From UBA4782 sp034430215 (GTDB lineage Bacteria > Chloroflexota > Anaerolineae > Anaerolineales > Anaerolineaceae), in NCBI GenBank assembly GCA_034430215.1, contig DAOUFE010000031.1, forward strand, positions 124,001-188,000: DNA of 64,000 bases. The letters run 5' to 3'. The notes under the pieces are model-generated. The model made no database searches. It saw only the letters and a list, made by a program, of their open reading frames with translations, and was not told the origin of the DNA. A program made the position numbers and the translations under genes. Shown piece by piece: positions 1 through 7,625 of the stretch; position 1 is the stretch's first letter; each line of letters opens with the position of its first letter.

Positions 1-1181
1 CCAACACCCACACATAAGGTTGCCAATCCATAATATGGGTGAGCTGCTGAAGAAAAGCGCTTTTTCATCTCATGAACCAATGTAGTCATGATGCGAGCCC
101 CTGAACATCCCAGAGGATGCCCCAACGCAACAGCACCGCCATTCACATTGGCAATCTCTTCTGAAATTCCCAACTCGCGCAGCACTGCCAGCGATTGAAC
201 CGCGAAGGCTTCATTTACTTCCACCAGTTGTAGATCAGAAATACTCAATCCAGCTCGCGCCAGCACTTTTCGGGTTGCGGGAATGGGTCCAGTTCCCATA
301 ATGCGAGGTTCAACGCCGGTTGCGGCAGAAGCAACAAATCGCGCCAACGGTTTATATCCCAATGCTTGAGCTTTTTCTGCTTCCATGATCAACAAGGCGG
401 CTGCACCATCATTCAATCCAGATGAATTTCCTGCAGTGACCGTGCCATCTTTCTTGAATGCGGCGCGAAGCTTGCCCAGGGACTCGAGTGAAGTATCCCG
501 ACGGGGTCTTTCATCTGTCGTGAATAGGATCGGATCGCCTTTTTTCTGAGGAATAGGAACGGGGATGATCTCATCCTGAAAACGGCCTGAATCAATAGCT
601 GCGATTGCTCTTTGATGGGATTGCAATGCGAAGGTATCCTGTTCCAGGCGGGTGATACCGGTCAATTCTGCAATATTTTCTGCTGTGACGCCCATCGGCT
701 CCACACCATAAGCAGCTTCCATGCGTGGGTTGGGGTATCGCCAGCCAAGTGCCGTATCCCAGGCAGTCAGGTTTCCAAAACCAAATGCCTGATCGGCTTT
801 AGGTAGCGAGTAAGGCGCACGCGACATACTTTCAACCCCGCCAGCAATGATGACATCGGCTTCTCCTGCTTTGATCGTTTGAGCAGCCAGATTGATCGCG
901 GTTAACCCCGACGCACACAGGCGGTTAATGGTTGCTGCAGGAATGGTAAAGGGAAGTCCCGCGAGTAAAGTCGCCATACGGGCAACATTCCGGTTATCTT
1001 CACCTGCCTGGTTGCTGCAGCCCAGGTATATATCGTCGATCAGGTTAACATCCAGGGATGTGCGTTTCACCAGTGTTTGTAACACGTGTGCAGCCAGGTC
1101 ATCAGGGCGAATTGCTGCTAATGCTCCTCCCAGGCTGCCAATAGGAGTACGGATCGCATCTACTATTACAACTTCACGCAT
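1..1181 (-). CDS. Acetyl-CoA C-acetyltransferase (thiolase), 3' end cut off by the window edge
   Basis: Translating the minus strand from ATG at 1181 gives MREVVIVDAIRTPIGS, the standard thiolase N-terminus. It is followed by the nucleophile-cysteine motif NRLCASGL, the GGVESMSRAPY block, VNEAFA and the C-terminal NVNGGAVALGHPLGCSGAR catalytic segment. About 393 codons are present, so only the last few residues are missing. Thiolases condense or cleave acetyl-CoA/acetoacetyl-CoA in beta-oxidation or the reverse direction; which one applies cannot be told here. A GAGAGG ribosome-binding site lies about 7 nt before the start, and a TAGAAT -10-like box lies further upstream. The gene is divergent from birA. 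Confidence 0.93.
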   Translation of the reverse strand, partial: MREVVIVDAIRTPIGSLGGALAAIRPDDLAAHVLQTLVKRTSLDVNLIDDIYLGCSNQAGEDNRNVARMATLLAGLPFTIPAATINRLCASGLTAINLAAQTIKAGEADVIIAGGVESMSRAPYSLPKADQAFGFGNLTAWDTALGWRYPNPRMEAAYGVEPMGVTAENIAELTGITRLEQDTFALQSHQRAIAAIDSGRFQDEIIPVPIPQKKGDPILFTTDERPRRDTSLESLGKLRAAFKKDGTVTAGNSSGLNDGAAALLIMEAEKAQALGYKPLARFVASAATGVEPRIMGTGPIPATRKVLARAGLSISDLQLVEVNEAFAVQSLAVLRELGISEEIANVNGGAVALGHPLGCSGARIMTTLVHEMKKRFSSAAHPYYGLATLCVGV

Positions 1182-1265
1182 AGAGCACCTCTCAAGATGG
1201 GATACTTCATTCTACCATCAGGTGTATTTCTTTATAAATATGAGAAGCTTCATCACCAAATCAGG

Positions 1266-1271
1266 TAGAAT
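1266..1271 (+). promoter_or_regulatory. -10 box for leaderless birA
   Basis: TAGAAT ends 7 nt before the ATG at 1279, so transcription should begin at or one base before the start codon. There is no good Shine-Dalgarno sequence and no clear -35 box. The same spacing recurs at other genes in the window. Confidence 0.5.
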
Positions 1272-1278
1272 TGCTGAT

Positions 1279-2067
1279 ATGGATGAATTCGCATTACGCC
1301 ATTTATTGAAAAATATTCCCGTGGCAGATATTCGTTATCGCGAATCGATGGCTTCGACAAATGATGAGGCACTTACCTGGCTAGAACAAGGTGCCCCTGA
1401 TGCCAGTCTGGTGGTTACCAACAATCAAACCAGAGGACGGGGCAGAATGAACAGACAATGGTTCAGCTCTTCAGAAGCAACATTAACTTTCAGTCTTATT
1501 CTACGACCAAATGAAAGAATGAAGTCTTCTATTGCTTTATATGCACCGCTGGCTGGATTGGTTGTATGCAAGGCGCTTGAGCAGCACGTAGGATTATCAC
1601 CACAAATGAAGTGGCCGAATGATGTTTTACTGGAGGGAAAGAAAACTGCAGGGATATTGACCGAGGCGGTATGGGACGAGAATATCTGTAAAGGGGTAGT
1701 CGTTGGAATTGGCGTAAATATTGCACCTGTCAGTGTGCCAGAAAGTGATTTTTTTTCGTTGCCTGCGATAAGCGTGAATGAGGTTGCAGGTAAAAAGATT
1801 GAACGTTGGCAACTGCTTTACTGGATATTGGATATTTTCTTCCAGGAGCAAATCAAAATAGGCAGTAAAGCCTTTTTTGAGCAATGGGAACAGCGTCTGG
1901 CGTATCGAGGAGAAAAAGTAGCCATTATCCCAATAGCAGGAACATCTTTCACTGGGAAGATGCAGGGAATTAATCAAAACGGAAATTTGCGTGTAGAATT
2001 AGATGATGGTACAACAAAAGAAATTACTGCAGGTGATGTACATTTGCGATATGATTCGGGCAACTAG
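1279..2067 (+). CDS. birA: Biotin-[acetyl-CoA-carboxylase] ligase
   Basis: The 262-residue product carries the BirA catalytic core. Visible motifs are STNDEA near residue 31, the biotinyl-AMP loop TNNQTRGRGRMNRQW near 52-66, the KWPND motif and KTAGILTEA. After the catalytic domain comes a C-terminal SH3-like segment (GKMQGINQNGNLRVELDDGTTKEITAGDV). It attaches biotin to the biotin carboxyl carrier protein. No N-terminal DNA-binding domain is present, so this is a monofunctional (group I) ligase rather than a repressor. The reading frame stays open far upstream over the divergent thiolase, but homology begins at 1279 and a TAGAAT box sits 7 nt before that ATG. An in-frame ATG at 1240 is the main alternative start. 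Confidence 0.93.
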   Translation: MDEFALRHLLKNIPVADIRYRESMASTNDEALTWLEQGAPDASLVVTNNQTRGRGRMNRQWFSSSEATLTFSLILRPNERMKSSIALYAPLAGLVVCKALEQHVGLSPQMKWPNDVLLEGKKTAGILTEAVWDENICKGVVVGIGVNIAPVSVPESDFFSLPAISVNEVAGKKIERWQLLYWILDIFFQEQIKIGSKAFFEQWEQRLAYRGEKVAIIPIAGTSFTGKMQGINQNGNLRVELDDGTTKEITAGDVHLRYDSGN

Positions 2068-2088
2068 CCTGAAACCTGGGAGGTAGCC

Positions 2089-2304
2089 ATGTTAGATGAT
2101 TTACGAAACACAGCCGCATCTTCTTATGAAGAGGAAATCCCACCAGAGGGGGAGAAGAAACCGAAACGAGTCAAGAAATCAAGTGGACAATTTTTAGGAA
2201 TGTCACCTGCACAGCGCTTTGTGGTTGTCTTGATGCTGTTCATTCTTACCTGTATATTGGGATCGCTCTGTTTGCTTCTCACAGGTAAGGTCGTCCCCTT
2301 TTAA
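2089..2304 (+). CDS. Small single-pass membrane protein of unknown function
   Basis: This 71-residue protein has an acidic N-terminus, a Lys-rich stretch (KKPKRVKKSSGQ) and one C-terminal transmembrane helix (about residues 44-66, FVVVLMLFILTCILGSLCLLL). The basic patch before the helix suggests that the N-terminus is cytoplasmic. It starts 21 nt after birA with a good GGGAGG ribosome-binding site and ends just before a strong terminator, so it is probably cotranscribed with birA. I do not recognise the family. Confidence 0.7.
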   Translation: MLDDLRNTAASSYEEEIPPEGEKKPKRVKKSSGQFLGMSPAQRFVVVLMLFILTCILGSLCLLLTGKVVPF

Positions 2305-2320
2305 AAAGGTTAAGAATAAT

Positions 2321-2360
2321 ACAGCCCCTTTCGCATGGATTGGAAAGGGGCTGTTTTCTT
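2321..2360. terminator. Bidirectional intrinsic terminator
   Basis: A perfect 12-bp inverted repeat (2321-2332 with 2343-2354, ACAGCCCCTTTC arm) has a 10-nt loop and a T-rich tail on the + strand. It lies between the convergent birA unit and the DoxX gene. A-rich sequence on the left side lets it also act for the minus strand. Confidence 0.85.
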
Positions 2361-2366
2361 TAATGT

Positions 2367-2936
2367 TTACTCTCGTTTCGAAAATAATAGTCCAGGTTTC
2401 CACGGGGTGCCCAACGCCGGTAATAGCCAACGATCAAGTCCCCACCATCCTGCGGTTTTCCACGCCAGCATGAGCAGTACTGCCACTACAAAAAGTAGCG
2501 GATTAGTAGAAGCGGTGCCTGCCATCATGAAGTTCCAGTTTAAAAATCCACCAAAGAAAGCTGCTATACCTGTAAACAGTCCCAGTATAAGCCCGACTCC
2601 TACTAGAAATTCGCCAACTGCGACCAGCTTGGCAAACCAGGTATAAGATCCACTATTCAACAGGAACTCAATGAAACTGCGATACCAGCCAAAAGCAATG
2701 GCTGGTCGGGCTGGAGCATCAGGAACAATGACAGCATTCATCCAAAAACCCTTAAGAACATCTCCACTCATCCAGGCAGCATTGGTAAGTTTATCCAATC
2801 CGTGGCTGAACCAATCATAGCCCAGGATCAGACGAACGATCAACCATAACCATGCCCAACGTGTACTGCCAAAGATTTTTGTAGCAATGGGGGGATCGGT
2901 GATCTCAATTGGCTTAGAAATAGTTCTTGCAGCCAT
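2367..2936 (-). CDS. DoxX family membrane protein
   Basis: The 189-residue protein has four predicted membrane helices. An early LWLIVRLILGYDWFSHGLDKL segment and the later GEFLVGVGLILGLFTGIAAFFGGFLNWNFMMAG segment are typical of DoxX/TQO large-subunit relatives. Members range from the thiosulfate:quinone oxidoreductase subunit DoxD to stress-linked membrane partners, so the exact role cannot be assigned. The start at 2936 has AAGGAG about 5 nt upstream. The gene is single, divergent from the YcxB-like gene, and ends at the shared terminator. Confidence 0.85.
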   Translation of the reverse strand: MAARTISKPIEITDPPIATKIFGSTRWAWLWLIVRLILGYDWFSHGLDKLTNAAWMSGDVLKGFWMNAVIVPDAPARPAIAFGWYRSFIEFLLNSGSYTWFAKLVAVGEFLVGVGLILGLFTGIAAFFGGFLNWNFMMAGTASTNPLLFVVAVLLMLAWKTAGWWGLDRWLLPALGTPWKPGLLFSKRE

Positions 2937-3030
2937 ATCAACTCCTTATTACACTATTATTACCTTATTTATCTAATATATCATGATTATTTATTTTGTC
3001 AAGTTTAATTAGTTAAAAAATGCATCATGC

Positions 3031-3036
3031 TATAAT
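3031..3036 (+). promoter_or_regulatory. -10 box for a leaderless mRNA
   Basis: A perfect TATAAT is followed by exactly 7 nt and then ATG at 3044. The upstream DNA (2937-3030) is strongly AT-rich. A TTGTCA at 2996-3001 is too far away to be the -35 partner. Confidence 0.55.
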
Positions 3037-3043
3037 ATTTCTC

Positions 3044-3562
3044 ATGGATACAACATTTACTCTCAAATACGAAAAACCTGAAGTCATTTCTGCACAGAGA
3101 TTACGTTTTCTGCACAGCTCTCGCTTACTTATCACCACACTTTTAGGTGTTTTGGCAGTTGCTTATTTAAGTTGGCAACAATTCCAAATTCCCGCGGAAG
3201 AACGGAGCTGGATCACTGTAATTGTTGCGGCAGCAATATTCATTTCCATGCCCGTCCTTGTTTATTTCGTGGCGCCAGGAATGGATTTCAAGAGCAACAA
3301 GGGCTGGCGGTTGGAATATCGGGTAAATTTACGTCCTGGAGTAATGGATTTTTTCCGTCCCGGAGAAACAAAACCTGTCCGGTTTGATTTGCATAAAATA
3401 AGCAAGATCATGGAAAATTCAGAAGTCTATATTTTATTTTTTGGTAAAGAAACAAATTTCATCATTCTGCCTAAGCGCATATTCAGGGCTTTGGGAGAAG
3501 AAGAATGGTTTATTAACGATCTAAGAACACTCAAAATTTCCAAATGGATTGTAGCAAAGTAG
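3044..3562 (+). CDS. YcxB-like two-helix membrane protein
   Basis: From the ATG at 3044 the 172-residue protein begins MDTTFTLKYEKPEV. Two adjacent membrane helices follow (around residues 25-43 and 57-76), then a C-terminal domain of about 90 residues ending FIILPKRIFRALGEEEWFINDLRTL. This is the organisation of YcxB-like C-terminal domain proteins, whose function is unknown. An upstream in-frame start at 3020 exists, but the TATAAT box overlaps that reading frame, so the MDTTF start is preferred. No ribosome-binding site is visible, consistent with leaderless expression. Confidence 0.72.
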   Translation: MDTTFTLKYEKPEVISAQRLRFLHSSRLLITTLLGVLAVAYLSWQQFQIPAEERSWITVIVAAAIFISMPVLVYFVAPGMDFKSNKGWRLEYRVNLRPGVMDFFRPGETKPVRFDLHKISKIMENSEVYILFFGKETNFIILPKRIFRALGEEEWFINDLRTLKISKWIVAK

Positions 3563-3578
3563 TATTCATCAATTGTTT

Positions 3579-3606
3579 TTGACAGATTTGAAGCAGGGAT
3601 TATCTT
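3579..3606 (+). promoter_or_regulatory. Sigma-70-type promoter of the HicB-DinB gene
   Basis: TTGACA (3579-3584), a 16-nt spacer and TATCTT (3601-3606) lie directly before the gene starting at 3623. The leader would be about 10 nt long but includes a GGGAGGG ribosome-binding site. Confidence 0.5.
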
Positions 3607-3622
3607 CTACCGGGAGGGAAGA

Positions 3623-4309
3623 ATGAAATATTCAGTTGGCCTGGAAGAAGTAGAAACTCGTTGGGTTGGGCATATTCTTGAATTGCCAGGATGTTTTTCC
3701 AGCACGATTGATCAAAAAGAAACAATAGCACAGATACCCCAGGCAATCGATCACTATTACTCCTGGCTGAAAGAACATGGGGGAAAGCATTTATCAATTG
3801 ACAGCGAATTTTCCTTTGACATAGTAGAAATCATTCGTGAATGGTCATTCCCACCTCGCCCCGATTACGCAGTGAATGCTTTTTTCGCATCAGACGCCAT
3901 ACCTTTGCGGGAAGAAGAAATAGACAACTTGCTTCGCCTCCTGGAATGGTCTTATCAGGATTTGTATAAATCGTCTCAAGGCTTAAGTCAGGAGGCCATG
4001 CTTACGCCAGTGGAAGATGGTTGGGATATCGAAGGCATTTTGAAGCATACCAGCCGGGCTGCCTGGTGGTATCTCGATCAACTCGATCTTGTACCCAAGC
4101 CTCAATCGGAACCCAAAACATGGCAAGAAAGCCTGGAAATGTCGAAAGCTCAGCTTGCATTGATCCTGCCAAAATTGGTTGGTATTGGCAGAATTGAGAT
4201 GGATCAAGGAGAACTCTGGTCACCGCGAAAAATGATACGCAGGTCATTATGGCATTTGCGCGACCATACTGCTCATGTGTATCAATTCCGAAACCAGCTT
4301 GGGGTTTGA
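3623..4309 (+). CDS. HicB-like / DinB-like fusion protein
   Basis: Residues 1-55 (MKYSVGLEEVETRWVGHILELPGC..., ending AIDHYYSWLKEHG) match the HicB antitoxin-like fold, with its strand-loop LPGC signature. Residues about 90-228 form a four-helix DinB-like domain with potential metal ligands in ILKHTSRAAWW and in the helix WHLRDHTAHVYQ (H-x2-DH-x2-H). DinB proteins are often thiol-dependent metalloenzymes. No HicA toxin gene is adjacent, so an antitoxin role is not supported. The start is fixed by GGGAGGG 7 nt upstream. The fusion is unusual but occurs as one uninterrupted frame. Confidence 0.72.
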   Translation: MKYSVGLEEVETRWVGHILELPGCFSSTIDQKETIAQIPQAIDHYYSWLKEHGGKHLSIDSEFSFDIVEIIREWSFPPRPDYAVNAFFASDAIPLREEEIDNLLRLLEWSYQDLYKSSQGLSQEAMLTPVEDGWDIEGILKHTSRAAWWYLDQLDLVPKPQSEPKTWQESLEMSKAQLALILPKLVGIGRIEMDQGELWSPRKMIRRSLWHLRDHTAHVYQFRNQLGV

Positions 4310-4379
4310 GAGTATAATATTTTCACTGCTCGTTTTCGAATAACCGGTATATCACCTTCGCACAACGGAGATTGCCTTC

Positions 4380-5168
4380 ATGAAAACTATTCTGGTCTTT
4401 GCACCTCATCCAGATGATGCGGAATTTTATGCAGGCGGAACATTAGCTTTATGGGGGCAGCAAGGACACAGGATCATTCTGGTTACTGTCACAGATGGCA
4501 ATAAGGGTAGCTATATTCTTAAAGCAGATGAACTTGCCAGGCTGCGTAAGGAAGAAGCTAAAAAAGCAGCCAAAATTCTTGGGGTTGCCGAAATCCTCTT
4601 TCTTGAATATCATGATCAAGACCTTGATCTGCTCCCTCCAGGGGTACTGCGGGAGAAGTTTGTTCGCCTGATCCGTCAATACCAGCCGGATGTGCTGGTG
4701 GCGGAAGATGTGCTATACAAACAAGAACCCCACCCTGATCACCGAGCGGTGGCTCTTGCTGCCGCAGACGCAGTATTTTCCGCCAGCCTTCCACTGGTGT
4801 ACCCCCAGCATTTGGATGAGGGGTTAAAACCCCACTTTGTTGCGGAAAAATATTTCTATTCCGAAGATCCCAACCTGACGGATAAAGTCATCGACATCAC
4901 CGATACCTTTGATAAGAAAATGGAAGCATTGTCTGCTCATAAAACCCAGGTGGAGTTCCTGGTAGATGATCTGGTAAGGCAGGCGATCATTGCTGGAGTG
5001 GGAGAAAACGAAATGCTGATAATTGCCAGACAAAATCCTCTTCAGGCGTTGACATTCTTTATGCACCAGCAAGCTGAATTAATGGGAAGTCAGGAAGATT
5101 ATGAACTGGGTGAAGCTTTCCGGTATGTTCGGTTTCACCCCCTGGTAGAAAGCATCCTCCCTGGATGA
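4380..5168 (+). CDS. PIG-L family (LmbE-like) deacetylase
   Basis: The 262-residue protein starts with the zinc-binding motif APHPDDAEFYAGGTLA (H-P-D-D) and has the second metal motif HPDHRAV near residue 119. These mark the PIG-L/LmbE N-acetylglucosaminyl deacetylase fold. Family members act on GlcNAc conjugates, mycothiol or bacillithiol precursors, or antibiotics. The substrate is unknown here, although bacillithiol-type chemistry is one possibility given the nearby DinB-type gene. The ribosome-binding site is CGGAGA. A TATAAT at 4313-4318 is a likely -10 box. The MFS gene follows on the same strand after 58 nt. Confidence 0.88.
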   Translation: MKTILVFAPHPDDAEFYAGGTLALWGQQGHRIILVTVTDGNKGSYILKADELARLRKEEAKKAAKILGVAEILFLEYHDQDLDLLPPGVLREKFVRLIRQYQPDVLVAEDVLYKQEPHPDHRAVALAAADAVFSASLPLVYPQHLDEGLKPHFVAEKYFYSEDPNLTDKVIDITDTFDKKMEALSAHKTQVEFLVDDLVRQAIIAGVGENEMLIIARQNPLQALTFFMHQQAELMGSQEDYELGEAFRYVRFHPLVESILPG

Positions 5169-5226
5169 AAACATCACTTCCATAATCGAAGTGTGAGTAA
5201 TCATAAACTATTCTAAGGAGCAAGGG

Positions 5227-6561
5227 ATGATCAAGAAGAAACCATCAGGATACCGCTGGTTTGTAGTGGCTGTTTTCTTTGTTTTCATGTTGTTGCATCA
5301 ATCCGATAAACTGCTAATCAGCCCACTCACCCCCGATATTCAAAAAGAATTCAGCTTAACCAATACACAAATTGGTGCATTTTCTACCGGTGCGTTACTT
5401 GTAGGTGCATTTCTTTATCCAGTGTGGGGGTATCTGGCAGATAGATTTTCAAGGGCTAAACTCATGGCACTGGCTTCTGCCATCTGGGGATCGACCACCT
5501 GGTTGAATGCCATCGCACCAAACTATACCAGCTTTTTAATTACTCGTTCTTCCACAGGTATCGATGATTCCAGCTACCCGGGTATGTTCAGCCTGGTGAG
5601 CGATTATTTCAACCCGACGATGCGCGGAAAAGTGTATGGCATCATGCAGCTGACCCAACCATTGGGTTATCTCATTGGCATGGTTGCCGCAATGACGTTG
5701 GGTGGAGCTATTGGTTGGAGGAAGCTCTTTTTCATTACTGGTTCACTGGGGGTCCTTCTTGCCATTGTTATTTTCTTTGGAGTACGCGAAGCACCCCGTG
5801 GAAAAAGCGAACCTGAGTTGGAAGGTCTGGATAAGATTGGGGTTTATAAATTTGAATGGAAACATGTAAAAGATATATTCAAAAAACCTTCCATGATCCT
5901 GATCTTTCTGCAGGGCTTCTTTGGCGTCTTCCCCTGGAATGTGATCACATACTTCTTCTTCCTGTACCTGACCAACGAACGAATGTACGATGATCAGGCG
6001 AAGTTGATCGTTATGGGATTAGCGATCATTTTCCTGGCAGCGGGGTACCCCCTTGGCGGTGTTTTAGGAGATGCACTTTTCAAGAAAACCACAAGCGGGC
6101 GTGCCATCATCGGTACTCTGGGTGTGATCCTGGGAGCCATTTTCCTCTTCCTGGCTCTCAAAACTCCGGTGGACAACCAGATACAATTCACGATCTTTAT
6201 GATCTTCGCTGCGTTGTTCATGCCATTGGCTTCGCCAAATGTCATTTCTACGGTTTATGATGTGACTTTGCCCGAAATACGTTCGACAAGTCTGGCTATC
6301 GAAAGCTTCATCGAATCTGGTGGCGCAGCGCTTGCCCCACTGCTGACCGGTATCATTGCCGATCAACTCTCCATTGAATCCGCAATGTTGATCATTTGCT
6401 TAAGTGCCTGGGGTTTATGTGCAATCTTCTTTATTGTTGCAGCGTTCTTGATCCCCAAGGATGTAGCTGTTCTTCGTCAGCAAATGCGCGAACGTGCCGA
6501 ATTTGATAAGTCTCATCAAGAAGTAGCCCCTGAGTTTAATCCTAAGGAAAATGCGATTTAA
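5227..6561 (+). CDS. Major facilitator superfamily transporter
   Basis: The 444-residue protein has twelve likely membrane helices. The loop 2-3 signature is present (GYLADRFSRAKLMALAS, after helix 2), and there is a substrate-pocket-like RSSTGIDDSSYPG segment in helix 4. The sequence resembles spinster/ACS-like carriers of organic anions, but the substrate cannot be read. AGGAG lies 8 nt before the ATG. The stop codon overlaps the start of the metallopeptidase gene (TAATG), which suggests that the two proteins are made together. Confidence 0.9.
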   Translation: MIKKKPSGYRWFVVAVFFVFMLLHQSDKLLISPLTPDIQKEFSLTNTQIGAFSTGALLVGAFLYPVWGYLADRFSRAKLMALASAIWGSTTWLNAIAPNYTSFLITRSSTGIDDSSYPGMFSLVSDYFNPTMRGKVYGIMQLTQPLGYLIGMVAAMTLGGAIGWRKLFFITGSLGVLLAIVIFFGVREAPRGKSEPELEGLDKIGVYKFEWKHVKDIFKKPSMILIFLQGFFGVFPWNVITYFFFLYLTNERMYDDQAKLIVMGLAIIFLAAGYPLGGVLGDALFKKTTSGRAIIGTLGVILGAIFLFLALKTPVDNQIQFTIFMIFAALFMPLASPNVISTVYDVTLPEIRSTSLAIESFIESGGAALAPLLTGIIADQLSIESAMLIICLSAWGLCAIFFIVAAFLIPKDVAVLRQQMRERAEFDKSHQEVAPEFNPKENAI

Positions 6562-7625
6562 TGCAATTTGACGATATCCGGCAGTGCCGGGTACTGCCCA
6601 AAGAAGTGCGCATCCAGATCGGCGAAAGAGGGTATGACCTTGATGATTCGCTGACCCTGGACGCGCCTTTTGGCGAAATTTCGATCAGAGCGCTCAATGA
6701 TGTTTTGCAGCTATACCTAAATCTGTCTGATAACGAATGCCAACCTCAGGCAGCCATTCTGGTCTTTCAATTGATCGGGCAGATTCAGGCGTTGGCTCAT
6801 TATTTTCCCATTCTCCGAATTCTCGATGAAAAGCAACAGATTGAATTTCATGCATTAATGCAAAGAGTTTTGAATAATAAAAAATTCCGAGTACTTATGA
6901 AAGATCCCACGGGACAACGATCAAAACAAGCAGTACCCGAAGGGGTAAAGATACTGATTGCTGGGCATATTTGTGAGATCTTCTTTTTTCAACAGGAAAT
7001 GCTGGCTAGATTTCTTAAGCAACGGCGCAGTTTCTGGGTATACCCAACCAAATCTAATTTTGCTACTGCAGGCGGGCGAGGTGGCGGTGATTATCATCTT
7101 ACACTCAAATGCATTCGACTATATATGCAGCGCATCTTTGAAGGTTTTTACGGCAGCATGCCGGCACAGGCGCCGTTCATTCATGAATTCGGGCATATGC
7201 TTGAACATTTCGAAAGTTGGAGGGGAATATCCCGTAAAGGAACCGGACTTTTACCCGGTATGCTAAAAAGAGACGGAAAACTTTACAACCCCGAAGCCCA
7301 CCACTTGTTCGTGGAAGGGAAGCAACTTGAGATGGATCGTTACCAAAAATTCCAGACTGGTCAGGCAGCGAAAACCGACCCGCAGCCATTGGGCAATCCG
7401 TATGTTTTCAAAAATAATAGCGAATTCATTGCTGGTTATCTCGAGATGTTCTTCCGCAACCCCAACCAATTTGCAAAGCAAAATACCACACTATACCGGG
7501 CATTTGAACGACTCATTGGCTGGGATCCGCGGCAAGCCTGGAAACAGGATTATGATGCCTATATAAAAAAGAACCAACAGGTTTATGCCAGTGGTACCTC
7601 GATTAATAAATCCGGTCTCATCTGA
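6561..7625 (+). CDS. HEFGH zinc metallopeptidase-like protein coupled to the MFS gene
   Basis: This 354-residue protein has no signal peptide. Its C-terminal half contains HEFGH at residues 208-212 and a downstream glutamate in NNSEFIAGYLEMFF (E288). This is the HExxH...E arrangement of gluzincin-type metallopeptidases, and the FIHEFGHMLEH form resembles the anthrax-lethal-factor-like (ATLF) catalytic domain. The N-terminal 150 residues are not recognised. It is translationally coupled to the transporter by a TAATG overlap. Its 3' end overlaps the convergent ABC-F gene by 8 bp. The peptidase assignment rests on the motif only. Confidence 0.7.
   Translation: MQFDDIRQCRVLPKEVRIQIGERGYDLDDSLTLDAPFGEISIRALNDVLQLYLNLSDNECQPQAAILVFQLIGQIQALAHYFPILRILDEKQQIEFHALMQRVLNNKKFRVLMKDPTGQRSKQAVPEGVKILIAGHICEIFFFQQEMLARFLKQRRSFWVYPTKSNFATAGGRGGGDYHLTLKCIRLYMQRIFEGFYGSMPAQAPFIHEFGHMLEHFESWRGISRKGTGLLPGMLKRDGKLYNPEAHHLFVEGKQLEMDRYQKFQTGQAAKTDPQPLGNPYVFKNNSEFIAGYLEMFFRNPNQFAKQNTTLYRAFERLIGWDPRQAWKQDYDAYIKKNQQVYASGTSINKSGLI

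Noticed and set aside
892..1278. In-frame upstream extension of birA
   Set aside because: It lies antisense to the thiolase coding region and shows no BirA similarity; the MDEFALRHL start has its own -10 box.
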